Assembly (NCBI GenBank): GCA_024364805.1
Contig: CM044522.1
Span: 30,874,419 to 30,925,410 of the forward strand
Direction of reading: 5' to 3'
DNA from: Euprymna scolopes
Lineage: Eukaryota; Mollusca; Cephalopoda; Sepiida; Sepiolidae
Length of the DNA stretch: 50,992 bases
Shown here: positions 33,751 through 46,200 of the stretch, one piece after another
Numbering within the stretch: position 1 is the stretch's first letter
How the letters are laid out: each line of letters begins with the position of its first letter
Position numbers and translations under genes: made by a program
Notes under the pieces: model-generated
The model's input: the letters and a program-made list of their open reading frames with translations, nothing else
Told to the model about the DNA's origin: nothing
Database searches by the model: none

Positions 33751-34698
33751 ATAAAAATAACACTTTTCAATATATACTTGCCATAATCCCAACTACTAAT
33801 TATTTTTAACTTTTATATTTCAACAGAGATTGCTGTATTAGACGTTACCGTTACTAATACATAATGTATGCTCAACTTACACGCCTACACAGACAATAGC
33901 CAATCAATATGTTAGACACAGAGCAAAAATATTCCTGAACATTCTGTGTGCACATCTATAAAAAGCCAACAGAAACTAATGGCTAATCAGATTGTCACCG
34001 GCAGCTAATGAGGCAGTCAGCCTTCATGCCAGAGTTAAACGTAACATTTTTGCAAATAAATATACATGGCGTTGATCTCAGAAATTACCACCCCATGTCA
34101 TAATGCTAATACCATTACAAACTTCCAGCACTGACAAATAACAATAATCATGACAAGCCACACTCAGCAGTCATATCAAAATTGCAGCCAACAACTAACC
34201 GATGTGCTATTGCCTTCATGTTAAAGCAACAACATTTTCTTGTGAACAGATTTGCCTACTTTGGGTCTCCACTAAAAACCGTGTTAGGAAAATAATACCT
34301 GCTTTATCTGCCACGCAAACACAAACATGCAACGCTACTGCTATATTTTTATCATGCAAGTTAACCACCTACAGCAAACAGCATCAGCAGGTCTTACTTG
34401 ATAAAAAAACACTAACAGCACAAATTCTACTGCTGATAATGCACATTTATACATAGTATCTACATGATCAAACAACCAAGTAGTTTATGAACTATTACCA
34501 CAGCTAATAACGCACACACATACACCTGTCTATTCGACAAACTTTCACTTGAAATGTTAGACGACCACAATCAACACACACAAAACATTCAACATTTTTC
34601 TCTCAATAAAAGATTTGTTACATTTACAACTTCTGTTTATCAGATTTCAAATGATCATTCGTATTTTATAATTTTGTTGCCATGAATGTTACATATTT

Positions 34699-34822
34699 AG
34701 GACCCTATGTCAACAGCAATTATGTCAGTTAGTGTGTATTTTAACAAGGGTCACTCTGAGTGCATGATGAAAACCCAGATCAGTAGAATGAAATTGTTCC
34801 CAGAGATGAGTATCGTAAAGTT
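34699..34822 (+). repeat. Dispersed repeat R3, copy 1
   Basis: GGACCCTATGTCAACAGCAA, AACAAGGGTCACTCTGAGTG, CATGATGAAAACCCAGATC and TTGTTCCCAGAGATGAGT. It pairs with 43173-43297 in the same orientation. Class unknown. Confidence 0.65.
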
Positions 34823-35429
34823 GTAATAATTCTATTTTTTATATTAAAAAAAAATGTGTTCGTTTGTTGTTTTGTACAAGTGTTCTATTTCAATAAGCAG
34901 TCTCTGCCATCAGCAACGATAAAATGCTGCCCATTATGATGCTGACCTAAAAGATGGAGACGATACTCACCAGCAGATGTAGCTGCCATCAAGTCAACCC
35001 TAGTGATTCATCTTTGATATTTCTATCGCTCATGTGCCTATCGTTTGATCATATCTAACACCAGAGTAGCTGGTTACCATTCCCAGAACGTAACAGTTTC
35101 AAAAAACCACCACATGATAAAGCAAGTAACTCTTCCCAGCAAATGATTGGATCACACTTATTTCTTCTAGATAAAATGGTGATGATGAAAAGTGATTATA
35201 ACAGAAGTGGAAAAAAGAGAGTACGCATAAAAACCCGCACATATGTATAAAGACATTTTGTTATTGAAATGTAACAATTTATCCTACAAAGCTTGTGACA
35301 GATTCAGTGTCTAAGTGTCAATAAGGTTGCAAGATTGAATTGCTATCTCATCCAATTGTAGTATTTATGAAACGTTTTGATGTGTACTACCAATTTATGG
35401 AATGTTATAGATAGGTAATAGATAGATAC

Positions 35430-35912
35430 ATGAAAATTTCACCCAATTCTGATAGATAAATACATAAATTTCACCCAATTCTGATTGGTAGATAAAAACG
35501 TGTAAATTTCACCTAATTCTGATTGGTAGATAAAAACATAAATTTCACCCAATTCTGATAGGTAGATAAAAACGTGTAAATTTCACCCAATTCTGATTGG
35601 TAGATAAAAACGTGTAAATTTCACCCAATTCTGATTGGTAGATAAAAACTTGTGAATTTCACCCAATTCTGATTGGTAGATAAAAACGTGTAAATTTCAC
35701 CCAATTCTGATTGGTAGATAAAAACATAAATTTCACCCAATTCTGATTGGTAGATAAAAACGTGTAAATTTCACCCAATTCTGATTGGTAGATAAAAACA
35801 TGTAAATTTCATCCAATTCTGATTGGTAGATAAAAACGTGTAAATTTCACCCAATTCTGATTGGTAGATAAAAACGTGTAAATTTTACCCAATTCTGATT
35901 GTTAAATATATA
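35430..35912 (+). repeat. 36-38 bp minisatellite, about 13 units
   Basis: The unit is AAATTTCACCCAATTCTGAT plus TGGTAGATAAAAACGTGT. Units are 38 bp, or 36 bp when GTGT is replaced by AT. Each unit contains CCAATTCTGATTGG, a 5-bp inverted repeat. The first and last units are degenerate. Confidence 0.95.
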
Positions 35913-36028
35913 CTAGCGATAGGACAATTCCAATATTTTCGCTGATAGCAATACAATTATCCATTCTGTCTGAAATTCTCAATTCTGATACAATTACCGA
36001 ATTTGATACTTTTAAATTTCTAAATATT

Positions 36029-36690
36029 TGTTACATGATAAGGGCTGTCCCCTTTTCATGTAAGTATAAAAATAGAGATTTAGTTAAAATCAAAATGAAA
36101 TAGAATAGACGAAATTTGAACCTCGTAAATTAGGTTTAGAAATAGATTACGAGAGAGAATTAGAAAATGGAATGTAAAACAAACCATTGTTTAGCTTAGA
36201 GATAAAATAGTTTCAAGAAAAGAATGTGCGTTGTCAATTCTGTTATGAAAAATTCAATTGAAAGAATGCAACTTCAAGATAATTTAATAAACATGTTTTT
36301 AACATATTGGAAATATAGGTTACTGGGAATATAGGTTAAAATTCCTTTTGTAAACAAAGGAAAAAGTTTTGGACACGCATGTCCAGAACACGTGAAAGAA
36401 GACATGTTTTAACATGTGTATGACGTCATGGAAAATGGGAAGTTCTAGATATAGTTAGAAACTTGAGAGAAACTGAAGGAGACATTGGGGGAGAGACGGA
36501 GAGGGAGTTTGAGGACGACAGATGATAGTCTGCAGTTGGGATTCGAACGTCTAGAAGCGAGACGGTCACTTTTGAAACTTAATATGTGAAGCATTGGATT
36601 CTTGATGATGAAAACCACGACCGGTCGGGAGAAGAAATAAACCCATCATGTGATTTTATAAACGTCGTCTTTGTGTTGTAATTCTACCAA
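36029..36690 (+). mobile_element. Probable solo LTR of an LTR retrotransposon (fossil)
   Basis: It starts TGTTACATGATAAGGGCTG. It carries a polyadenylation-type AATAAACCC near 36640, followed by GTCGTCTTTGTGTTGTAATT, which is the usual layout of an R/U5 end. It also contains TGACGTCA at 36421-36428. No internal coding region adjoins it. The family is not assignable and the right border is uncertain. It could instead be an unrelated non-coding repeat. Confidence 0.4.
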
Positions 36691-37454
36691 AAGGTAAAGT
36701 GAAAATTGTTATTATATGTCTTGTATATCATGTGTTTCAAAATGTCTTTACATACACATCTTACATACACAATGTGAACACTAAGACTTCTGAAGACTGT
36801 CTCCTCATTCTAAGAGTTTCTTCAACACTTCTAAGTATGAACATTATATATATATATATGAATCTTTATAACACGAACAATCTCTCTTACAACATCCCTC
36901 TTAATAAGACTCTAAGTCTCTAAGAACCTCTCATTAATAAGACTCCTATATAACATATTTAGCAATAGATCTTTTTTCAGATTTGCATAAAAGTCCATGT
37001 AATATAAGCATATAATTTTGCAAATGTAAAATAGACTTATGAGGATGATTTATATATTTTAGTTTCATTGGTATTTTAAAATTAATAAATATTTATTATA
37101 TTATTAATATGATCTACAGAAATGTAAGTTAAAAACAAAACAAAACAAAACAAAAAGAAAAAACAAATAAAGAAAATACAAAGAATCGTTTTTGGCACTG
37201 AAAAATAGGCAAATTGAAAAATAGGCACAAATTTTGACACCACTCAAAATTGTAATTTTTCCAATTCCATTTAATCATCTCAAAACTAATATAAACATGT
37301 AATTTTGATTGGTGAAAAATACTTCTGATTAATAAACTCATTCATTTAAGCATAGAAACATTTTACAATTAAAAAAAACCTTGTATTTACAATAACTGCT
37401 TGTAACATTAGAAAATCCCTAAAGTCAATAATGAAAACAATATGAAAATGTTTT

Positions 37455-38000
37455 TGAATTTTTGAGATGAGGATTCATTATTTGTACTACTGTTCTCATC
37501 TTGAGTGTTATTTTCACAAGATTTCAGTCAATTTCATCTCCAACCTTCTCCAGGCTGGTTTTGTTAAATTCAAGAATCTTTCTGCCAAGCTTGGGAATCT
37601 TTCTGTTAAACTCGGAACTTTTTGTGTCAAATTTAGGAATCTGTATGGAATTCACAAGGATCCATGGCATAGTGGATAAGATTTTTTGGTAAAATTCAGT
37701 TCTAAGTTACACTCTTCTGGTGGTTGAAGGTTCAATTCTCAATGCGTGGGTGACACTCAAAATACAGTTGTGAATTACTTAGGATTTTAATCCAGTCATG
37801 GCTGACAGAACGAGAGCATACTACCCCTTCGGGTTAAATAAAAGGTTTCATTTGAAATTCCGTGAAGATTTCCAAACTCAACAGAAATATTCAAGAGTTC
37901 AATAAGATACACCTGAAAAATGTTGGAAGTTACATCAACCAAAACGTTGTGAAAATAACACTTTAGATAAGAACAGTAGCCTGAAAAATGTAAAAATATT
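37455..38000. repeat. SINE family A, head-to-head inverted dimer
   Basis: 37455-37655 is a minus-strand 3' half (GAGATGAGGATTCATTATTT, TTCTCATCTTGAGTGTTATT). In it the GGGAATCTTTCTG block is duplicated. It is joined at about 37660 to a full plus-strand SINE with A-box TGGCATAGTGG, B-box GGTTCAATTC, body (CAGTCATGGCTGACAGAACG) and tail (AATAACACTTTAGATAAGAA). Confidence 0.8.
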
Positions 38001-39079
38001 CATACAATAAAAATACAGCTTATCTACTAGAAATATATCTAATAATAATATTCAAATTATAACACTGATTTAAAGACTGATACAAATTTCAATAATGCCA
38101 ACAATCATGTACAAAACAAATTGGACATTTCTGAATAATGTTATTCAAAATTCTAAGAGGTTAATTTTCAACACAACACATAAGCCAAAAGCGCAATTAA
38201 TTATTCTTTATCAAAATTAAAAAAAAAAGAATTTGTTTTATAAATATTATTTTTGAAAAACCACACAAAACCAAACCATTTTTGTTATCCAACAACTCTT
38301 CTTTAAAATATTAATTTAGAAAATGGTTTACAGATTTAAGCAGTTTGGATTTGGAAACCATTTTTATTGGCTATAACAAACCCACCAAATGATTGATAGA
38401 AGTATTACTGACTAGCAAGGTTACTCGGTATTGCTTGGAGGAGTAGTAAGTAACTTATTTTTATCAATAACAATCGATTTCTTAGTGTTTTTAGGCACAA
38501 GATAAATTTTACTGTAAAAATGGAAACAACTAAAAAAAAACAAAAAAAAACAAAAACAAAAAAAAACAAATATGCAAGTTTTACTTAAAAAAATAAACTA
38601 ATTTTCTCTTTATCTCCTGAATCCTCAAATACAGGACATGTGTGCCTGTAAATTAATTCCTATTTTCATAACAAAAATATTAACAAAGGAATATGTGTTT
38701 TTTTTGTGTCAATTAAAAGTGAAAGAAATTTTTTCTATTATTTTTTATCATCAGTTTCTTTATTTTATTATTATTATCAGTTATCATTAAGAGTAATCCT
38801 CCGTTGCTTTACTCACAAGATTAATTTGGATATGTGATTACTAACGTGTGCTGGACACATACGGTCACTTTTATTAAATATTTATTAGTTATGAGTAAAA
38901 TTAGTACTGGCCTATTTTGATCCTTAATCTTGATCAATCTATGATAGCATAAAAACCTATTTGCTATTTTTTTTAAACATTCATGATATTAGTGTGATCT
39001 AATGTTTGGCAGACATTGAAGGTCATGGTCAGGGGATAAAACAATCAGTACAGGTATTAAAAATTGGGTATTTTTTTTT

Positions 39080-39438
39080 TTTAGATTAGGTCCACCTCCA
39101 CAATTTTCTTTTAAATTACGACTTAAAGGTTTTCGACTATGCTGAATACGGATATAGCATTGAAATTTTGCAGAAATAAGTAGTTATCGAGATATAGATG
39201 GTTATTTTATGCATTGTATTCTTTGGCGGCCATCTTTGTTACGCGCGTAGATTTGTTTATGGCGCATACGCGCATAAAAAAGATAGCCGCCAAAGAATAC
39301 AATGTATAATACAACTTTTTATATCTCGATAACTGCATATTTCTGCAATATTTCTATGCGATTTCCATATTCAGCATAGTCGAAAACCTATAAAAGTCGT
39401 CATTTAGAAGAACATTGTGGAGGTGGACCTAATCTAAA
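39080..39438. repeat. 359-bp palindromic MITE with CpG-rich core
   Basis: TTTAGATTAGGTCCACCTCC at the left against GGAGGTGGACCTAATCTAAA at the right. Pairing continues through TTCGACTATGCTGAAT, TATCGAGATATA and ATTGTATTCTTTGGCGGC to the centre, where ACGCGCGTAG faces CATACGCGC. The arms are about 165 bp and close to identical, so the copy looks young. Confidence 0.9.
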
Positions 39439-39466
39439 AATTTACCAAAAATTGTTTTATGTTCTT

Positions 39467-39818
<352 letters not shown>

Positions 39819-40119
39819 ATATAAGAAAACAACAACACATTATTTTCAATGCCTATATAGATTTTTTTTTCTTCGCATTTTGCGCTGGCCGCAAACCTTA
39901 ACATTTGCCTAATGTTCTATGATGAATAAACAGGAAGAAAAATGACTATAAAAACACAAGAAAATTATTTTAGGAAAAAATACTGATAAGAGTTGATCAA
40001 ATATTTTGTTTCTTCATAGAAATTTGATGAATCTAATAAATAGATTAAAAAAAAAACACAGAAACAATAAGTGTTGAAGTGATCTATTTATGTACAGTTC
40101 CACTCAGATGTCAATTAAC

Positions 40120-40640
40120 CAATCATTACATTCGTTATTTTGAAACATGGCTAAAATGTGCAAATGGTCCAAATGTGGGCTGTATTTTGTTTAATTTAAG
40201 AGGTAAAAGGAAGTGGAAGCCTTTGAGAACATTCAGAAGTCTCCATTTTTTTTTGTGTGAAATTTTAATAGGTATTAAAACATTAATTAATTAGCATCCC
40301 CAAATTTTTATTTTCTTAAGACTATTTTAAAGGGTTTGTAGATAAATATCCCTCCTCATCATATTTCAATATTCAAATATTTCAGATTTGCATTGAACCT
40401 GATCCATACTTATTAGACGATCTTAATGATGCAAGATTCTCCAAGTTTCAATTTCTTAAGATCTCTTAAATTTTAGACATTTTCTAGGATCAAAATCCTG
40501 TAATGGATTTTGATCAAAATTGGAATAAAGATTCAAGTATCATCATATATTGATTTCAATCTTTGTAGTTGGGCATAAAAATTGTGCAAAACTGTTCTGT
40601 TTGGAGAATTCATTTTACTTGTCCCGAGACAGGTATTCTA
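40120..40640 (+). repeat. Dispersed repeat R2, copy 2
   Basis: Partner of 8880-9560, with the blocks GGTCCAAATGTGGGCTGTAT, GTAAAAGGAAGTGG, TTTCAGATTTGCATTGAACC and CCGAGACAGGTATTCTATTT. An extra ATCCTGTAATGGATTTTGAT segment with a small inverted repeat lies at 40490-40520. Confidence 0.6.
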
Positions 40641-40725
40641 TTTTAATATATTATGTATAAGCATACATTTTAAGTAGAGGCTTTATTTTAAGCATATGAA
40701 TCCTTTTTTGTTTACATGAAAAACG

Positions 40726-40930
40726 CTCCAAATAAGGCATGAAGCCACTTCATATAAGGAGCTAAAAAAATAAATAAAAATATCATTTCATGGTCTAATG
40801 CTAACCAAGGATAAATATATAGATAGATTCCAACCCAGAAAACTACAATTCTTCCCCATTTGTGAGAAACTTTGCTCATGGAATGCGAGGACTAAAGGAC
40901 AAAATAAGGGAAGCAAGAGTTACACGGCTG
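40726..40930 (-). repeat. Dispersed repeat R4, copy with LINE-tail module
   Basis: AACGCTCCAAATAAGGCATG is the inverse of the LINE 3' tail at 32226-32275. Then CTACAATTCTTCCCCATTTG and GCGAGGACTAAAGGACAAAA match the inverse of 49465-49560. The tail module also occurs at 789-833 (minus) and 49612-49665 (plus). Confidence 0.55.
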
Positions 40931-41447
40931 CCAGAAGTAAACCCAAGGTTCACTTTCTACTTTCCATAAAATTTTCTTAACAAAACTAATACGTCTAAAA
41001 CGTTTCCCAGAGATATAGGATGATGTTTTCCTAGCAAATTTGATCCTTTCCCTTTTTGACTAACAGCCTAATAAAACTATTTAGAAGATTCGCTTTCAAA
41101 AACTAATATGTCTGAATTACACATATAGACCGAGGATAAATGTAGTCGAAAATTAACAGATTTTCGTCACAGTTTTCCCATGATGCAACAGCAGATGGAA
41201 ATAGGGACTTTTAGCAATTCACTTGGAGATTATCATCATAAAACAGTAAAACTAATTGTATATGGCACTAGTGCTTAAACGCTTTAAAAATCCAAGATGT
41301 TAACGGCTGATATCTTGCATGGGCTCGTTTTCTAAACTCAAGTTACATATGTATTCTTTGAAACATTCAGATTACGATTTCCATGTTGAACGTTACTCTC
41401 ATAATATTTTGGCCGAACGGCATTTTGTCAAACTCAGGAATGTGCAT

Positions 41448-41707
41448 GGTTTAGCTTTATAACGTATCCACCACTTTCAGGTTATTTAATGACGAATTTA
41501 GATATTTTAGTATAAGTTTTTATTCTTCAAATTCTTTATATTTTCAAATATTTATTTATGATGTTTGGTTTGGTTTGGTTGTTTTAAGAGATACCAACCG
41601 TTTTTTGGGTTATTTAATGCCAAATCCAGAAATTTTGGAAAAGGTTTTCTTTTTCAAATTCTTCATATTTTCAAATATTATTCATGATTATTTTTTGTTT
41701 TGTAGAG

Positions 41708-41738
<31 letters not shown>

Positions 41739-41880
41739 GGTTTGCAGAACATGATTATGTTTTGCAACGGGAAAGGCAAAAAACAAAAAAAACAATAACA
41801 TCAATGTTTGGTACAATACTAATTTTAGGTCAGGAAGCCATTGTCTTCAGACGGCCTGATCTGGTAATACCAGACGGGAA
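41448..41880 (+). repeat. Dispersed repeat R1, tandem copies 4 and 5
   Basis: Two successive R1 starts, TTCAGGTTATTTAATGACG at 41478 and TTGGGTTATTTAATGCC at 41604. They are followed by ACATGATTATGTTTTGCAAC, AACAATAACATCAATGTTTG and CTTCAGACGGCCTGATCTGG, as in 26881-26993. Confidence 0.55.
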
Positions 41881-41884
41881 TAGA

Positions 41885-42090
41885 TAAGGAATTTCAAATG
41901 GGACCCTTTATTTAACCAACAGGAGTTGCTTGGTCTCGTCCTATCAACCACGACTGGGTAGAAGTCTTAAATAATTTGTAAATATGTTCTTAGTATGCTG
42001 AGGATTGAACCATCACCCTCTAGAAAAGGGTCAGTTAGAACTGATTATTACTTAGCACTGATATCCGTTCTGCCATGTTGCTACATAATC
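41885..42090 (-). repeat. SINE family A, minus-strand partial copy
   Basis: ACCCTTTATTTAACCAACAG, GACTGGGTAGAAGTCTTAAA, and CTGAGGATTGAACCATCACC (inverse of a B-box-like GGTTCAATCC). The tail is lost. Confidence 0.55.
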
Positions 42091-43172
42091 TTTGTACATA
42101 TGTCATACATTTGTCTATGCACTGCGCGAAGTAAAACTATTATTATTCTGAGTGATTAGCATTGGCATGAAAATTTTCAAAAAATTAGAAATTTATATTT
42201 CAGATTATAAATTACATAAAAAGTGCTTTTCTTGAAAAAAATATAATTAATTAATGTGGTTTTAAATTCTATAAAGTAAAACAGAAATAAGGTGCTTCTG
42301 CAGCCTCCTAGGTTTGCAAACAAATGCATTTTAGGTAAAAAAAAATACAAATAAAAATCACTATTATGTACTAACATATGCTGAAGTTAGTATGACTTAC
42401 AAAAATTATGAAAAATAATCCAGTAGAAGATATATTTTTTGGAAGAAATTATAAAGATTAGTGACGAGCATTTTCTACTTTTTTCAATAGTGGATTACAA
42501 GGAAAGCAAGGGGGGATAAGTCAGTTTATTATACAAAATTAATCACAACTATTCCACATTAAAACATACAATAAAACTCGATAATTTGAAAAAAAAAAAA
42601 AAATTATTTTTACTTCTAATTATTTTTCTACTAGATCATTTTTTGTAATTTTTGTAATTTTTAAAATTTATATTTTTGTAATTTATACTAATTTCACCTT
42701 GACACACAAGTACGTAATAGTGAGTACACCTGAAATGTATTTGTTCAAAAATCTGGTATACCACACAAGCACCAACATAACAAAAAGTAAAATTTACAAA
42801 AATTACAATAAAACAAAAAATAAAATCTAAGAACTGTTTATGAAAATGAATATATTTCAAATTTATGCATTTTTATCTTAAAAAGATATGTCGATGCATC
42901 TGAACATATGCACGGCATCTATGCATATAGAACATACGAGCAAATCGGACGACAATGTGCGGAGAAATGTGTGTTTATGCGTGACCAAGTAAATACCATA
43001 GAAAAGATGAAGAGAGATGAAAATTACAATATGCAGATAGAATCCAGGTGTCAATAATATAGTGTACAAGCGTAATGTAAATAGTTATGATAGAGTGGTG
43101 TCAGAGTGGGTTGGCAAACGATTAGTATAAACTGAACGAAAATAAGATATGTAGTAGTAGTGTTATAGATAA

Positions 43173-43297
43173 GGAACCCTAAGTCAACAGCGATTAAGTT
43201 AGCTAGTGTAAATTTGGACAAGGGTCACACCGAGTGCATGATAATGACCCAGATCTGCAAAACAGAATCGTTCCCAGAGATATGTGATATAAAGTTT
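43173..43297 (+). repeat. Dispersed repeat R3, copy 2
   Basis: GGAACCCTAAGTCAACAGCG, GACAAGGGTCACACCGAGTG, CATGATAATGACCCAGATC and CGTTCCCAGAGATATGTG align with 34699-34822. Confidence 0.65.
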
Positions 43298-46200
43298 AGG
43301 CAGGGGGAATCAGGTCAAGAGTGCTATGGTGAATGACGTCATATTTTTTAAGTTGGGAGAAACAAAGATTTTCAAATCAGTTTCTCCATGGAAGTCGTGA
43401 GAATGAGATGCCACCAATAATGTAGAAAACTTGATAATCTAAGCAGAATTTTGCTTCAATATCCATATGCATCACTCATCTCAGTAAATTAAAAAATTAA
43501 GAAATAAATAATTAACTAAAATAATATTAGTCTCACTCTCGTGAGTCAATTCTAACCAAATAAAAATGTTGAAGAAAACTCTCAGCAAACGTCTCCTTGT
43601 GTCCTCTTTCTTCATTAAGCTTACTTCTATAGCAACCACTGGATGTAATGTCAACAATGAAGAGAAGTGTACGTGTCAGACAAGCACGTATAAAGGATGC
43701 ATATTATTGTTGTTATTGAATATAAAAGTAATAGTATTAGTTGAGGTGAGGATGGAGGTAACCAATAAAAATTTTGGTATTAAGGTGGCGTTGTCTAATA
43801 AGAGATTAAGTCTCTTATTATAGCATCAAATAATATGATCTTAGTGGATGACGGTAGTCAAAAAGTAACTTCATTTCCACCAGGAAGTAATGTGATCTCT
43901 TCTCCAGTAACTAGATTTGAAAGCTTATCAGACATGTGAAGCTCCAGTATGGGATATAAGTCACAAAGTGATTCCGTGTGCTCTGTTCCTGTCAGTCTCT
44001 CTCTCTCTTTCAGTTAAATATATTGCTCTCTTGATTGTCTGTAACATTGAATAAATGTCTATTTTTCTCATATGAATAAAACCTCCATTTTAAATAAGAC
44101 TTGTGTTCCTGTAATTGGTTAAGAGAGAGACAACACATGTGGATCCTGACAATAAGCCTGCACATTGATATTATATACAGAACATCATATCTCAACATTT
44201 GATCAAGTTTGACATGGAGTAAGGAAGGAGAGAAACCATAATAGTTTGATATATAAATTATCAAGTGAAGTTATAAATTATCTCCATTAAATTACACCTC
44301 TTCATTCACATCACTCCAGAAATACAAATGAGGCTTCAATCTTTCATCATGGATGGTGAATAGTTCAGACATGTAAATAATGAGCTAATAAAAGCTTGAA
44401 CTAAACACAACTGGCTCTCTATTAATTCTGGAGTTCAGTTTTGTTTCAATATCTTACATGGCAGAAGTGTTTTGGTTAATAACTGGAGGAGGTGGGGGGG
44501 CAGAAAAAGGAGATGATTAGATGTGTATGATGGCTTTGATGAAATGGAATAAAATTATAAACTGAGATGTAGCTGTTTGATGGAGAGGAGAGTATAAATG
44601 TGGTGGTGGGAGCAACTCATAATTGTGGAGAAATTTCCCATGAATGTAACCATATTTATAAAAGATAAATAAGAGAGTCTAAACAAGCATTTATTTTTTT
44701 GTGGGATCAAGAAGTTGAGTCCAAGCAAGAATTAAGGGGAGATGCAACTACTGTATTCATCTGTGGTGGTATCTTCACTTAAATCTTCCTCTCACTTTTG
44801 TTTTTAAACTGATCCATGCATCCATGCAAGAATTCCAACACAGCATTTTTCACACCAAAAACTTTAACATTTAGATATATCAATTAACCAAAATAAACAC
44901 AAACAACCTTAGGTAAAAGCAATCCATGAGAAAAAGCCGAAAAATGTCATTCAAGTAAAATCATTGTCAAAAAAAGGGGGTAGGATTACTTGCTCAGAGT
45001 AAATTGAAAGGTTAGTCAGAGATAAAATGCAAACATTCATTCATGAATGGATATTGTTCAATCATTTTGTTTGAGATATTCATTTCTGATGACATCCCCT
45101 TTCCTTCCCCAACATAAGATCAAACATAAAAAAGTCAACTAACTAAACAGAATTTTATTTTAGTACTTATGTAGATAAGGACTGCTATCGTTGGAATTTT
45201 CTGGATAGGTTACATAAAATGCCGAAAGGTGCTGAACAAAAAATTCCTGATTTTTTCACGTAAACACTGGCCAATTTTCTGTTATTAAGAACATAATTCA
45301 ATGAAAAATTAATTGAAAAACGAAAACAATATTCTTTTTGTTGTTATAAAGAAAATATAATAATTATTGAACAATTTTTATGAAACTTGAAGAAAATTAA
45401 AAAAAATCATTGTAAGGTAACATTTATGAATAAATATTTTCAAATAATAAAATTAAAAAAAAAATTTAATGAGTTTTTCTCTTTCAGCTCAAGATAAATA
45501 TGTACTTGTTTTTTTTTTTTATAATAAAGCAATGATAACAAATAAATGTTTTCTTAAATGGCATTGACTACTGCAATTTCATTGGCTCAGTGTTACCACA
45601 ACTTTTGACATTTTTCGCAAACTGTCCAGAAAATTTGGATAATAGAACATTTATTCTTCATAATTACCTTTATTTTTAATCAAAAAATTAAAAATATCTA
45701 TTATATACCTTTTTAATTTTTGTCTAGTTACTTTCATAATAAACTAATGGTACAAAATTAATAAATTTCAACTAACTTATTCTAAAAATAAAACACAAAT
45801 TAAACATATCTGTCAAAAGAGTCAATTTTTAATTGAACAATATCCAAACAACTTTCAGGGGTAGATTAAATTAGGTTGAATAGGAATTGAAAAGATGACC
45901 ATTTGAAGAAAATGAAATCAAAATCTTTTAAAAAGTATCAAACTCATCAAATAATTGAGAATTGTTTCAAACACAATGCAACCGAAATGGAGCATTAGTT
46001 AAGCAAGATGAAGAATAAGCAAGTTATATCAAATTTCATCCACACCAAGACAAGCTCCAGCTGCACTTTCAAGGAAAATACCGGGGAGGGGGTACTTTGG
46101 AATGATCCAGATTGGGATTACCAAAAAAATATAATTAAGCAAAGGTCCCTTCCAGCGCCCCAGAAAGCATGTACAGTAGAGGGTAATTAAAAATAAATAA

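Noticed and set aside
34202-34456. 84-residue plus-strand frame
   Set aside because: No motif, neighbouring frames equally open, no splice structure.
35430-35912. CRISPR array
   Set aside because: Continuous tandem units without unique spacers, in eukaryotic DNA.
43950-44150. Second solo LTR (CT-rich stretch, AATAAA, TGTGTTCCTGTAATTGG)
   Set aside because: Suggestive, but no TG..CA borders or partner copy could be defined.
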